A stretch of 9,021 nt of DNA from Candidatus Galloscillospira excrementavium (GTDB lineage: Bacteria; Bacillota; Clostridia; Oscillospirales; Oscillospiraceae), in contig DVHW01000190.1 in NCBI GenBank assembly GCA_018711785.1, positions 1 through 9,021 of the forward strand. The letters run 5' to 3'. A program made the position numbers and the translations under genes. Of the stretch, positions 1 through 7,661 are shown one piece after another (within the stretch, counting starts at the first letter, position 1; each line of letters starts with the position of its first letter). The notes below the pieces were generated by a model. It was given only the letters and a program-made list of their open reading frames with translations. It had not been told where the DNA came from and did not search any database.

Positions 1-1644
1 AACGGGCGGCGGGTCATCCTCCGGGGGGCCTGCGTCCACCACGACAACGGCATCCTGGGGGCGGTCACCCTCCCGGAGGCCGAGGAGCGGAAGGTGCGCC
101 TATTGAAGGGGGCGGGGTACAACGCCATCCGTTCGGCCCACAACCCCTGCTCCAAGGCGCTGCTGGATGCCTGCGACAAGCTGGGGATGCTGGTGCTGGA
201 CGAGTACGCCGACATGTGGTACATCCACAAGACCCGGCATGACTATGCCTCCGCCCTCCCGGAGCTCTGGCAGGAGGACCTGCGGGACCTGGTGGACAAG
301 GACTGCAACCACCCAAGCGTGGTTATGTACTCCATCGGCAACGAGGTCTCGGAGACCGCCCAGCCCCGGGGCATCCAGTTTGCCGGGGAGATGACGGAGT
401 ATCTCCACCGGCTGGATGACCGGCCGGTGACCTGCGGCATCAACATCTTCTTCAACTTTCTCTCCTCCATGGGCCTCGGCGTGTACAGCGACAAGAAGGC
501 AGAGCAGGAGGCGGAGCGGGCGGAAAAGCGCAAGGCGGTCCCCGCACAGCGGAAGAAGGCGGTGGGCAGCGAGTTTTTCAACAACCTGGCCGGCCTCTTC
601 GGCTCGGAGTTCATGAAGTTCGGCGCCACGCTGAGCGGCAGCGACCGCAAGACCCGGGAGGCCTTCGCCAAGCTGGACGTGGCGGGCTACAACTACGGGG
701 AGAAGCGCTACCTGCGGGACTTCCGCAAGTATCCCGACCGGGTCATCCTGGGCAGCGAGACCTTCTGCGGCGACGCGGCCCGGTTCTGGGACCTGGCCAA
801 GGCCCACCCGGCCCTCATCGGGGACTTTGTGTGGACCGGCATGGACTACCTGGGCGAGGTGGGCCTGGGGGCGATGGAGTACAAGGACTACGCCCCCGAC
901 TTCGGCCACGGCCCGGGGTGGATCGCCGCCGGCGTGGGGGTGCTGGACCTGACGGGGGCCTCCACGGGGCAGACCGCCTACACCCAGGTGGCCTTTGAGC
1001 TGAGCCCCGTGCGCATCGGGGTGGTCCCCGCCGACCACGCCTTTGAGCCCCACTCCCCCTCCGCCTGGCGCATGAGCAACACCCACGAGAGCTGGGCCTG
1101 GAACGGCTGTGAGGGAAAAGAGACCCGGGTGGAGATCTACGCCCGGGGGGCCAAGGTAGCCCTCTTCCTCAACAGCAAGCCCATGGGGGAGAAGGCCCTG
1201 GACCGGGACAGCCGGGCGGCCTTCCGGGTGGCCTGGCAGCCGGGAGAGCTGACTGCGGTGGTCTACGGCCCGGACGGGGCCCAGCTGGGCCGGACCAGCC
1301 TGAGGAGCGCCGGGGAGGAGACCCGACTGTCCGTGGAACCGGAGCGGGATACGGTCCGCCCCGGTGGGCTGTGTTACGTCCGCCTGCGCTATACCGATGA
1401 GACCGGCCAGCTCAAGCCCCTGGCCCGGGGGGATATTCGGGTGGAGGTGGAGGGCGGCGAACTGCTTGCCCTGGGCAGCGCCTGCCCCTACAATGAGCGG
1501 GGCTATCTCACTGACACCACCGACACCTACTACGGCCAGGCCCTGGCCGTCATCCGGGCAGACGGCAGCGGCGACGTGACGATCCGGGCGGAGAGCCCCT
1601 TCGGAGCGGCCCTGGCCAACATTTCGTGCAGGGAGGAGGACTGA
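1..1644 (+). CDS. Glycoside hydrolase family 2 enzyme (beta-galactosidase/arabinopyranosidase-like), 5' end outside window
   Basis: The reading frame is open from base 1 to TGA 1642-1644, giving 547 residues; perhaps the first 250-300 residues lie upstream. The fragment opens with the GH2 (beta/alpha)8-barrel signature: NGRRVILRGACVHHDNG, then the GYNAIRSAHNP segment (about residues 39-49). The probable general acid/base is Glu115 in SIGNEVSE (codon 343-345). The probable nucleophile is Glu253 in ILGSETFC (codon 757-759). Between them lies a charged insertion (about residues 160-215, ending in GSEFFNNLAGLFG) that I associate with clostridial GH2 members. The part after about residue 340 looks like the C-terminal beta-sandwich domains. 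No signal peptide can be judged because the N-terminus is missing. GH2 enzymes hydrolyse beta-galactosides, beta-glucuronides, beta-mannosides or alpha-L-arabinopyranosides; the substrate cannot be read from this sequence. Its position at the head of an arabinose operon makes an arabinoside plausible. It is followed after 3 bases by the GtrA-like gene, so it is cotranscribed. Family assignment is firm; specificity is open. Confidence 0.9.
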   Translation, partial: NGRRVILRGACVHHDNGILGAVTLPEAEERKVRLLKGAGYNAIRSAHNPCSKALLDACDKLGMLVLDEYADMWYIHKTRHDYASALPELWQEDLRDLVDKDCNHPSVVMYSIGNEVSETAQPRGIQFAGEMTEYLHRLDDRPVTCGINIFFNFLSSMGLGVYSDKKAEQEAERAEKRKAVPAQRKKAVGSEFFNNLAGLFGSEFMKFGATLSGSDRKTREAFAKLDVAGYNYGEKRYLRDFRKYPDRVILGSETFCGDAARFWDLAKAHPALIGDFVWTGMDYLGEVGLGAMEYKDYAPDFGHGPGWIAAGVGVLDLTGASTGQTAYTQVAFELSPVRIGVVPADHAFEPHSPSAWRMSNTHESWAWNGCEGKETRVEIYARGAKVALFLNSKPMGEKALDRDSRAAFRVAWQPGELTAVVYGPDGAQLGRTSLRSAGEETRLSVEPERDTVRPGGLCYVRLRYTDETGQLKPLARGDIRVEVEGGELLALGSACPYNERGYLTDTTDTYYGQALAVIRADGSGDVTIRAESPFGAALANISCREED

Positions 1645-1647
1645 ACC

Positions 1648-2316
1648 ATGGGAGAGAAGCTTATGCGCGTGGGTGTGATCCGCAAGCTGGTGGAGCTCTG
1701 GCGGGCCCACCCCAAGATCGCCCAGTTTATCACCTATTTCCTGGTGGGCAACCTGGCCACGCTGGTGCAGGTGGTGCTCATCCCGGTGTTCCAGATGGTC
1801 TTCGGCGGCACGGATCTGGTCAACGTGGACCTGCACCTCTTCGGGCCCATCGGGGACCCGGCGGCCACCACCACCGTCACCGTGGCGGGCCAGACCATTA
1901 CCGGCCTGAACCCCTACTACGTATTCAACTTCACCGCCGGGCCGGTGAACACCCTGGTGACCAAGACCCTCAACGGCATCACTGGGGAGTACCTGGCCCA
2001 CGGCGGCGCGGCCTACTTCCTGGCCACCTTCATCCCCCTCATCCTCTCCCAGGTGGTGAGCTTCTTCATGCAGCGGAAGGTGACCTTCAAGTCCGACGGC
2101 CACATCGCCTGGCAGGCCATGTGGTACTTTTTGTCCTTCTGCGTCATCACCGTGGGGGCTAACGCCCTCTACGGCATCTACCAGCCCTGGCTGTACAGCA
2201 CCATTGGCGAGGGCCTGGGCGGCCTGGTGGCGGCCTTCCTCCAGTGCTGCATCGCCTTCTGGGTGTTCTTCCCCATTATGAAAATCATCTTCCCGGAGAA
2301 AAAGCGCGCGGCATAA
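1648..2316 (+). CDS. GtrA-like integral membrane protein
   Basis: This 222-residue protein starts at ATG 1648 with GGGAGGAGG (1631-1639) eight bases upstream, inside the end of the GH2 gene. It has four likely membrane spans: about 27-52, 121-141, 157-179 and 189-214. The segment [16 protein letters not shown] (about 134-149) matches the GtrA-family pattern of a helix followed by an aromatic/Arg-Lys motif and Phe-Lys. GtrA proteins are small four-helix membrane proteins, several of them implicated in moving polyprenyl-phosphate-linked sugars or in cell-surface polysaccharide assembly. Unusual for the family is a long Thr/Gly-rich loop between spans 1 and 2 (about residues 53-118), which makes it larger than the usual 120-150 residues. 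Its place between a glycosidase and arabinose catabolism genes suggests a role at the membrane in glycan handling. It is not an obvious importer, and its function is unknown. The family call rests on one motif plus topology. Confidence 0.7.
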   Translation: MGEKLMRVGVIRKLVELWRAHPKIAQFITYFLVGNLATLVQVVLIPVFQMVFGGTDLVNVDLHLFGPIGDPAATTTVTVAGQTITGLNPYYVFNFTAGPVNTLVTKTLNGITGEYLAHGGAAYFLATFIPLILSQVVSFFMQRKVTFKSDGHIAWQAMWYFLSFCVITVGANALYGIYQPWLYSTIGEGLGGLVAAFLQCCIAFWVFFPIMKIIFPEKKRAA

Positions 2317-2354
2317 TTTGGCTCTGCGATGACCGGAGCAAAGGAGCATGGACC

Positions 2355-3953
2355 ATGGAAAACAGAACCATCACACAGGAAATCGAACGCGGCGATACCG
2401 CCCTGGGCATCGAGCTGGGCTCCACCCGCATCAAGGCGGTGCTCATCGGCCCGGACCACACTCCCCTGGCCGCCGGGTCCCACGACTGGGAGAACGAGAA
2501 CCTGGACGGGGTGTGGACCTACTCTCTGGACGCGGTCTGGGCGGGGATCCAGGCCGCCTACCGGGACCTGGCCGGGCAGGCGCGGCAGCGGTACGGCCTG
2601 GAGCTGAAGAAGATCGGGGCCATCGGCATCTCGGCCATGATGCACGGCTACCTCCCCTTTGACGGGGCGGGCCGGCTGCTGGTGCCTTTCCGCACCTGGC
2701 GCAATACCATGACCGCCGAGGCCGCCGCCGCGCTCACCGGGCTCTTCGGCTTCAACATCCCCCAGCGGTGGAGCGTGGCCCACTTCTACCAGGCGGTGCT
2801 GAACCGGGAGCCCCATGTGGGGCAGGTGGCCTTCCTCACCACCCTGGCGGGGTACGTCCACTGGCGGCTCACCGGGGAGAAGGTGCTGGGGGTGGGGGAC
2901 GCCTCCGGCATGTTCCCCATCGACAGCGCCGCGGGCACCTACGACCAGGGGATGCTGGAGCAATTCGACGGCCTGCTCAAGGCCCACGAGGTACCCGTCC
3001 GCCTGGGGGGGCTCCTGCCCCGGGTGCTGATGGCGGGAGAGCCCGCCGGCACCCTCACCCCGGAGGGGGCCCGGCTGCTGGACCCCACCGGCGCGCTGGA
3101 GCCGGGCATCCCCCTCTGCCCCCCGGAGGGGGACGCGGGGACCGGCATGGCGGCCACCAACAGCGTGGCGCCCCGGACGGGCAACGTGTCGGCGGGGACC
3201 TCCATCTTCGCCATGGCGGTGCTGGAGAAGCCCCTCCAAAAGGTCCACTCGGAGATCGACCTGGTCACCACCCCCACCGGCCAGCCGGTGGCCATGGTCC
3301 ACTGCAACACCTGCACCTCCGACCTGGATGCCTGGGTCAGGCTCTTTGACGAGCTGCTCCGGGCGGTGGGCAGCGGGCTGAGCAAGTCGGAGCTGTACGC
3401 CCTGCTCTACTGCAAGGCCCTGGAGGGGGACGCCGACTGCGGCGGGCTGACCGCGTACAACTACTACTCCGGCGAGCCGGTCACCGGTCTCGCCGAAGGC
3501 CGCCCCCTGCTGGTCCGCCGGCCCGAGTCCAGCCTAACCCTGGGCAACCTGATGCGGGCCCACCTGTACGCCTCCGTCGCCACGCTGAAGCTGGGCATGG
3601 ACATCCTGCTGGAGGAGGAGAGGGTGGCGCTGGACCGGCTCCAGGGCCACGGGGGGCTCTTCAAGGTGAAGGGGGTGGCCCAGCGGTTTCTGGCCAGCGC
3701 CCTGGGCGTGCCCGTGTCGGTGATGGAGACCGCCGGGGAGGGCGGCCCCTGGGGCATGGCCCTGCTGGCGGCCTATCTGGTCCGCCGGGAGGAGGGCGAG
3801 AGCCTGGCGCACTACCTGGACCGGCGGGTGTTCCGGGATGCCAGGGCCGATCTGGCCCAGCCGGACGCCCGGGACCGGGCGGGATTCCTGGCCTTCCTGG
3901 AGCGGTACCGGGCCGGCCTGGAGGTCGAGCGCGCGGCTGTGGCCGCGCTGTAA
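2355..3953 (+). CDS. FGGY-family carbohydrate kinase, probable L-ribulokinase
   Basis: The protein has 532 residues. ATG 2355 is preceded by AAGGAG (2341-2346) with an 8-base spacer; the frame is open further upstream but only inside the GtrA-like gene. Two ribonuclease-H-fold domains of the FGGY family are visible. The first phosphate motif is [13 protein letters not shown] (18-30), with Glu20 where most members have Asp. [10 protein letters not shown] (181-190) probably carries the catalytic Asp182. The second phosphate motif is [12 protein letters not shown] (276-287). The FGGY-signature-like segment [20 protein letters not shown] runs 431-450, and the adenosine-site glycines are in [13 protein letters not shown] (458-470). 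The gene lies 15 bases before araA and is followed by araD, so the expected substrate is L-ribulose, giving L-ribulose 5-phosphate. The protein does not look like classical AraB. It is closer to the xylulokinase-like, non-orthologous ribulokinase (AraK) that I recall from Clostridium acetobutylicum. D-xylulose as substrate cannot be excluded from sequence. Confidence 0.85.
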   Translation: MENRTITQEIERGDTALGIELGSTRIKAVLIGPDHTPLAAGSHDWENENLDGVWTYSLDAVWAGIQAAYRDLAGQARQRYGLELKKIGAIGISAMMHGYLPFDGAGRLLVPFRTWRNTMTAEAAAALTGLFGFNIPQRWSVAHFYQAVLNREPHVGQVAFLTTLAGYVHWRLTGEKVLGVGDASGMFPIDSAAGTYDQGMLEQFDGLLKAHEVPVRLGGLLPRVLMAGEPAGTLTPEGARLLDPTGALEPGIPLCPPEGDAGTGMAATNSVAPRTGNVSAGTSIFAMAVLEKPLQKVHSEIDLVTTPTGQPVAMVHCNTCTSDLDAWVRLFDELLRAVGSGLSKSELYALLYCKALEGDADCGGLTAYNYYSGEPVTGLAEGRPLLVRRPESSLTLGNLMRAHLYASVATLKLGMDILLEEERVALDRLQGHGGLFKVKGVAQRFLASALGVPVSVMETAGEGGPWGMALLAAYLVRREEGESLAHYLDRRVFRDARADLAQPDARDRAGFLAFLERYRAGLEVERAAVAAL

Positions 3954-3968
3954 GAGAGGAGAATCACA

Positions 3969-5444
3969 ATGGCAATGCAAGACTATGAGTTCTGGTTTAT
4001 CGTGGGCAGCCAGTTTCTGTACGGCCCCGAAGTGCTGGAGACCGTGGCTAGCCGGGCCGCGGAGATGGCCGCGGAGCTGAACGCCTCCGGCGACCTGCCC
4101 TGTAAGCTGGTGTACAAGGGGACCGTCAAGACCAACGGGGAGGCCACCGACCTGGTCCGGCAGGCCAACTACGACCCCCGCTGCGCCGGCATCGTCACCT
4201 GGTGCCACACCTTCAGCCCCAGCAAGATGTGGATCAACGGCCTCGCCGCCCTCCAGAAGCCCTGGTGCCACCTGGCCACCCAGTACAACCGGGACATCCC
4301 CAACGACGAGATCGACATGGACTTCATGAACCTGAACCAGGCCGCCCACGGGGACCGGGAGCACGGCTTCCTGGGCGCCCGGCTGCGCAAGGCCCGGAAG
4401 GTCATCGCCGGCTACTGGCGGGACGAGGCGGTACGCCGCCGCCTGGGCAGCTGGATGCGAGCCGCCGTGGGCGCGGCCTTCTCCCGCTCCCTGAAGGTGA
4501 TGCGCTTCGGGGACAACATGCGGGAGGTGGCGGTCACCGAGGGTGACAAGGTGGAGGTCCAGATCAAGCTGGGCTGGCAGGTGAACACCTGGCCGGTGGG
4601 CAAGCTGGTGGAGACCATGGGCGCCGTCACCGATGCCGAGATTGACGCGCTGATGGAGACCTACCGCCAGAGCTACGACTTCGCCACCGGCGACCTGGAG
4701 ACGGTGCGCTACCAGGCCCGTGAGGAGATTGCCATGAAGCGGATGCTGGACGCCGAGGGGTGCGCCGCCTTCTCCAACAACTTCCAGGACCTCTACGGCA
4801 TGCGCCAGCTCCCTGGCCTCGCCACCCAGCACCTGATGGCCCAGGGCTACGGCTACGGCGGCGAGGGGGACTGGAAGGTGGCCGCCATGACCGCCATCCT
4901 CAAGGCCATGAGCGAGGGGCAGACCGGCGGCACCGCCTTCATGGAGGACTACACCTACCACCTGGAGCCGGGCAGCGAGTACAGCCTGGGGGCCCATATG
5001 CTGGAGGTCTGCCCCAGCGTGGCCGCCCAGCGGCCCCGCATCGAGGTCCACCCCCTGGGCATCGGGGACCGGGAGCCCCCCGCCCGCCTGGTGTTCGAGG
5101 GCCACGAGGGGGACGCCATCGTGGTCAGCCTCATCGACATGGGGGGCCGCCTGCGGCTCATCTGCCAGGACATCCACTGTGTGAAGCCCATCCTGCCCAT
5201 GCCCAACCTGCCGGTGGCCCGGGTGATGTGGCAGGCCAAGCCCGACCTTACCACCGGCGTGGAGTGCTGGATCACCGCCGGCGGGGCTCACCATACCGTC
5301 CTCAGCTACGACGTCACCGCCGGGCAGATGCGGGACTGGGCCCGGATGATGGACATCGAGTTTGTCCACATCACCGATGGGACCACGCCGGAGAGCCTGG
5401 AGCACGACCTGTTCCTCTCCGATTTGGCCTGGAAGCTGAAGTGA
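3969..5444 (+). CDS. araA: L-arabinose isomerase
   Basis: This cytoplasmic enzyme interconverts L-arabinose and L-ribulose, the first step of arabinose use. It has 491 residues, close to the roughly 500 of Escherichia coli AraA. The N-terminal signature [14 protein letters not shown] (8-21) is clear. The four metal ligands known in the family all appear: Glu299 in GGEGDWK, Glu326 in FMEDYTYH, His343 in [10 protein letters not shown], and a His of GGAHHT (441-442). ATG 3969 follows GAGAGGAG (3954-3961) by seven bases, and the gene starts 15 bases after the kinase stop; a second ATG two codons on (3975) is less well placed. araD begins 10 bases after its stop, so kinase, isomerase and epimerase form one transcript. 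No truncation or missing catalytic residue is seen. Confidence 0.97.
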   Translation: MAMQDYEFWFIVGSQFLYGPEVLETVASRAAEMAAELNASGDLPCKLVYKGTVKTNGEATDLVRQANYDPRCAGIVTWCHTFSPSKMWINGLAALQKPWCHLATQYNRDIPNDEIDMDFMNLNQAAHGDREHGFLGARLRKARKVIAGYWRDEAVRRRLGSWMRAAVGAAFSRSLKVMRFGDNMREVAVTEGDKVEVQIKLGWQVNTWPVGKLVETMGAVTDAEIDALMETYRQSYDFATGDLETVRYQAREEIAMKRMLDAEGCAAFSNNFQDLYGMRQLPGLATQHLMAQGYGYGGEGDWKVAAMTAILKAMSEGQTGGTAFMEDYTYHLEPGSEYSLGAHMLEVCPSVAAQRPRIEVHPLGIGDREPPARLVFEGHEGDAIVVSLIDMGGRLRLICQDIHCVKPILPMPNLPVARVMWQAKPDLTTGVECWITAGGAHHTVLSYDVTAGQMRDWARMMDIEFVHITDGTTPESLEHDLFLSDLAWKLK

Positions 5445-5454
5445 GGGGAGCGCC

Positions 5455-6153
5455 ATGCTGGAAAAACTGAGAGAACAGGTCTATGAGGCCAACCTGGAGC
5501 TGCCCCGCCGGGGCCTTGTGACCTACACCTGGGGCAACGTGTCCGGTGTCGACCGGGAGCGGGGCCTGGTGGTCATCAAGCCCTCGGGGGTGGAGTATGA
5601 CGCCCTGCGGCCGGAGGACCTGGTGGTGGTCTCCCTGGAGAGCGGGGAGCGGGTGGAGGGGACGCTGAACCCCTCCAGCGACACCCCCACCCACCTGGAG
5701 CTCTACCGCGCCTTCCCCGCCCTGGGGGGCGTGGTCCACACCCACAGCACCCACGCGGTGGCCTGGGCCCAGGCCCGGATGGACCTCATCTGCTACGGCA
5801 CTACCCACGCCGACTACTTCTACGGCGCCGTCCCCTGTACCCGGGAGCTGACGGCGGAGGAGATCGACGCCGGCTATGAGGCCAATACCGGCAAGGTCAT
5901 TGTGGAGACCTTCCGGGAGCAGGGGCTGGACCCAGTCCACGTGCCAGCGGTCCTCTGCGCCAGCCACGGCCCCTTCGCCTGGGGAAAAGACCCGGCCCAG
6001 GCGGTCTACCACGCGGCGGTGCTGGAGGAGGTGGCCAGAATGGCCCTTCTCACCCGCATGCTCTCCCCCGCCGCCGAGGCGGCGCCGCAGCGGGTCCAGA
6101 ACAAGCACTTTCTCCGCAAACACGGCCCCAGCGCCTACTATGGACAGGGGTGA
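5455..6153 (+). CDS. araD: L-ribulose-5-phosphate 4-epimerase
   Basis: This zinc-dependent class II aldolase-fold enzyme converts L-ribulose 5-phosphate into D-xylulose 5-phosphate, the end of the arabinose pathway and the entry to the pentose phosphate route. It has 232 residues; Escherichia coli AraD has 231. The known catalytic positions fall at the same numbers: Asp76 in NPSSDTPTH, His95 and His97 in VVHTHSTHA, Asp120 in THADYF, His171 in ASHGPFAWG and Tyr229 in the C-terminal AYYGQ. GNVSG (27-31) is the usual phosphate-binding stretch. ATG 5455 sits just after AGGGGAG (5444-5450), which overlaps the araA stop, so translation is probably coupled. The gene is intact to its expected C-terminus. 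Its TGA stop is in the same frame as the transporter fragment that follows. Confidence 0.97.
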   Translation: MLEKLREQVYEANLELPRRGLVTYTWGNVSGVDRERGLVVIKPSGVEYDALRPEDLVVVSLESGERVEGTLNPSSDTPTHLELYRAFPALGGVVHTHSTHAVAWAQARMDLICYGTTHADYFYGAVPCTRELTAEEIDAGYEANTGKVIVETFREQGLDPVHVPAVLCASHGPFAWGKDPAQAVYHAAVLEEVARMALLTRMLSPAAEAAPQRVQNKHFLRKHGPSAYYGQG

Positions 6154-6537
6154 GGGGTGCTCAACGATACCCCGGCGGCCTACATGATCCTGGCCATGCT
6201 GGCCGACGTCATCGACCACATCGAGTTCAAGCGCGGCATCCGCACCGACGGGCTGACCATGTCCCTCTACAACTCCATCATGGTGGCGGCCACCCCCATC
6301 TGCAACTCCATCTTCAGCGCCATTCTGAACGCCAGCGGGTACGACCAGGCGGCCGACGTGGCGCTGGGCACGGCGGCCCAGCCGGCCGCGGCCAGGGGGG
6401 CCATCAACGCCAGCTATATCTGGGTGGAAACGGTGGCCTACGCCGTGTGCGCGCTGCTCATCTTCTTCTTTACCGTGGAGAAGAAGCTGCCCGAGGAGCA
6501 GTCCGCCATCGCTGAGCGCAATCGGAAGAGTTCATAG
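6154..6537 (+). pseudogene. C-terminal remnant of a GPH-family sugar:cation symporter
   Basis: The open frame after the araD stop could start at GTG 6157 and ends at TAG 6535-6537, giving about 126 residues. The sequence ADVIDHIEFKRGIRTDG (about residues 17-33), followed by LTMSLYNSIMVAATP, is typical of the late cytoplasmic loop and following helix of glycoside-pentoside-hexuronide (MelB-type) symporters. Hydrophobic stretches lie at about 8-20, 37-57 and 88-108, and a short charged tail ends the protein. Full members have about 450-520 residues and 12 helices, so roughly the first three quarters are missing. No strong ribosome site precedes the GTG. The frame is the same as araD, separated only by TGA and one codon. 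The simplest reading is a deletion that removed the front of the transporter gene and left its end beside araD. A short expressed peptide is possible but could not transport. Confidence 0.75.
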
Positions 6538-6578
6538 GACTGCAAAATCAAAAAATCAGAAAGTATTTCTCTTGTAAG

Positions 6579-6630
6579 AAAAGCTCCCGCACTGTTGTAG
6601 TGATAGGACTACAGCAACGCGGGAGCTTTT
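6579..6630 (+). terminator. Hairpin terminator after the arabinose operon (bidirectional)
   Basis: Two 22-base arms (6579-6600 and 6609-6630) begin and end with AAAAGCTCCCGC and GCGGGAGCTTTT and enclose the 8-base loop TGATAGGA. The outer 12 bp are perfect; the inner part has two mismatches and one U-G pair. The T run on the right and A run on the left allow termination in either direction. It lies 41 bases after the stop of the transporter remnant and closes the operon. Confidence 0.85.
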
Positions 6631-6695
6631 GACAAATCCGTGTGATTGGTCATCTTGTATGAACTTTTACCTTTGAAATTGAGCAGAACGATAAA

Positions 6696-6725
6696 TTTGA
6701 AAAAGAGTACAGAAATATTTTCAAA
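6696..6725. promoter_or_regulatory. Inverted repeat upstream of the HTH gene (possible operator)
   Basis: TTTGAAAA (6696-6703) and TTTTCAAA (6718-6725) form a perfect 8-bp dyad with a 14-base spacer. It lies in the AT-rich 257-base gap between the transporter remnant and the HTH gene. Downstream, TATACT (6754-6759) resembles a -10 box, but no good -35 box sits at the right distance. A role as binding site for the HTH protein itself is a guess. AT-rich sequence produces such dyads fairly easily. Confidence 0.25.
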
Positions 6726-6794
6726 CCGGAAAAAGACCTTCCTATTTCGACTTTATACTCCAAGGCAGCAGAGCAGAGTAGGGGGTGAGAAGGG

Positions 6795-7097
6795 GTGGGG
6801 CCGCAGGAACGACGAAGTACGATTCTGGACCTCCTGTGCCAAAGCCGTCATGAAACGGCAGCTTCGCTTGCCGCCGTATTTGGAGTTTCTGAGCGCACGA
6901 TACGAAACGACCTGGTGGCCCTCTCCTGTTCCTACCCGGTTGAGACTGTTCGCGGACGATACGGGGGTGTCCGTGTTGCCAGCTGGTTTCACCGGGAAAG
7001 GCGGACACTCTCACGTCCACAGGAGGCGCTCCTGCGCAAGCTCCGCCAGACTCTGACCGGGGAGGACCTGCAGGTCATGAACAGCATCCTGGCCTAA
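6795..7097 (+). CDS. Small DeoR-type winged-helix DNA-binding protein
   Basis: This 100-residue protein starts at GTG 6795; an in-frame TGA at 6786-6788 rules out a longer start. The ribosome site is mediocre (GTAGGGGG around 6778-6785). Residues about 5-58 form a DeoR/HTH_11-type winged helix: RRSTILDLL, then ETAASLAAVFGVSERTIRNDLVAL with the recognition helix in SERTIRNDL, then a GGVRV wing (about 57-61). The tail (RRTLSRPQEALLRKLRQTLTGEDLQVMNSIL) has no effector domain, whereas normal DeoR regulators have about 250 residues. I recall similar HTH-only proteins in clostridial genomes, often near mobile DNA. Codon choice is mixed (CGA, AGT, GTA, TTT, GTT), unlike the GC-ending codons of the arabinose genes, which hints at separate origin. 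It could regulate itself or the following hairpin-rich region; no target can be shown. Confidence 0.7.
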   Translation: MGPQERRSTILDLLCQSRHETAASLAAVFGVSERTIRNDLVALSCSYPVETVRGRYGGVRVASWFHRERRTLSRPQEALLRKLRQTLTGEDLQVMNSILA

Positions 7098-7306
7098 TTT
7101 GCTCTGCACTGGGAATACCGCTGATCGGCGGCTTTCCAATCTGCTCCTTGAAAACCTCATATCCGGCAACGGGATACAAACGCTGACGGGAGGCCCCCGA
7201 GAGGGCGGCTGAAGCGACGCTGGAGGATGCGCCAGGACCACCTGTGCAGACGAGGTCTGCATCAAAGACGGCCAAGGAAGGTGCAGAGCGGTACCCATCC
7301 GTCCAC

Positions 7307-7330
7307 AAAACAGCCTGTGGTGGGCTGTTT
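7307..7330 (+). terminator. Terminator-like hairpin with weak T-tract
   Basis: AAACAGCC (7308-7315) and GGCTGTTT (7323-7330) pair perfectly around the 7-base loop TGTGGTG. The layout resembles common clostridial intrinsic terminators, but only three Ts follow before CGC, so termination would be weak. It may end transcription of the HTH gene or simply be one helix of the proposed structured RNA. Confidence 0.35.
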
Positions 7331-7338
7331 CGCATTGC

Positions 7339-7360
7339 GGCCGGCTCTACGGAGCCGGCC
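7339..7360 (+). other. Perfect 9-bp hairpin capped by a UACG (UNCG) tetraloop
   Basis: GGCCGGCTC (7339-7347), TACG (7348-7351) and GAGCCGGCC (7352-7360) form a stem closed by C-G around UACG in plus-strand RNA. cUNCGg is a well-known extra-stable tetraloop of structured RNAs. The minus-strand transcript would have a CGTA loop with no such property, which favours the plus strand. No T-run follows, so it is not an intrinsic terminator. Confidence 0.6.
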
Positions 7361-7601
7361 CGACCCCCGCCAGCGACAATGATACTCCTGCCCAGCCACA
7401 GCCGCACGCAATGGGGGCAGCTCGGAGAGATCCTCGGAGGGGTGAGATTCCCGTGACGCGCACCAGCGCGGTCCGACAGTTGCCGCCCACGGCTCGGGAA
7501 GTCGTGTCGAATAGAGCCGACCAGATACCAAATTGCAAGATACGCGGGGGCCGCTTCCCGGAGGCGGTTCTTCTGAACACGGAAACTCTGTACTTGCTCC
7601 A

Positions 7602-7661
7602 CGCGCCGTCAGAGGAGCCGATTCCCCCGGCGACCCCCGCACTCCATAAAATGACGGTGCG
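7602..7661 (+). other. Long 10-bp stem enclosing 40 bases
   Basis: CGCGCCGTCA (7602-7611) pairs with TGACGGTGCG (7652-7661) through nine Watson-Crick pairs and one G-U pair (7605 with 7658). Inside, GCCG (7617-7620) and CGGC (7628-7631) form a second short stem. It is the last helix of the hairpin-dense region and ends 20 bases before the small ORF at 7682. Confidence 0.45.

Noticed and set aside
100..2349. A 749-codon open frame on the minus strand across the GH2 and GtrA-like genes.
   Set aside because: It is a by-product of GC-ending codons in the plus-strand genes. It has low-complexity His/Gly/Val-rich sequence, no recognisable domain, and runs opposite two well-supported genes.
2244..2354. 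Longer N-terminus for the FGGY kinase, since the frame is open from 2244.
   Set aside because: The extension lies inside the GtrA-like gene, and ATG 2355 has a proper ribosome site and places the first phosphate motif at the expected distance.
3534..5456. A 640-codon open frame on the minus strand opposite the kinase and araA.
   Set aside because: Same cause: codon bias of the real genes suppresses stops on the opposite strand. araA beneath it is certain.
6646..7056. A 136-codon plus-strand frame overlapping the HTH gene.
   Set aside because: It is an out-of-frame reading of the HTH gene with a random-looking AT-derived front end.
7408..7470. FMN (RFN) riboswitch, suggested by GGGGCAG and GGGTGAGATTCCC.
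   Set aside because: The required ACCGGCGGT and AGTCCGGATG elements are absent and the spacing is wrong.
7567..7578. GTTC-N4-GAAC as an SOS box.
   Set aside because: The half-sites are in the reverse order to the LexA consensus GAAC-N4-GTTC, and the bases are part of a stem in the RNA candidate.
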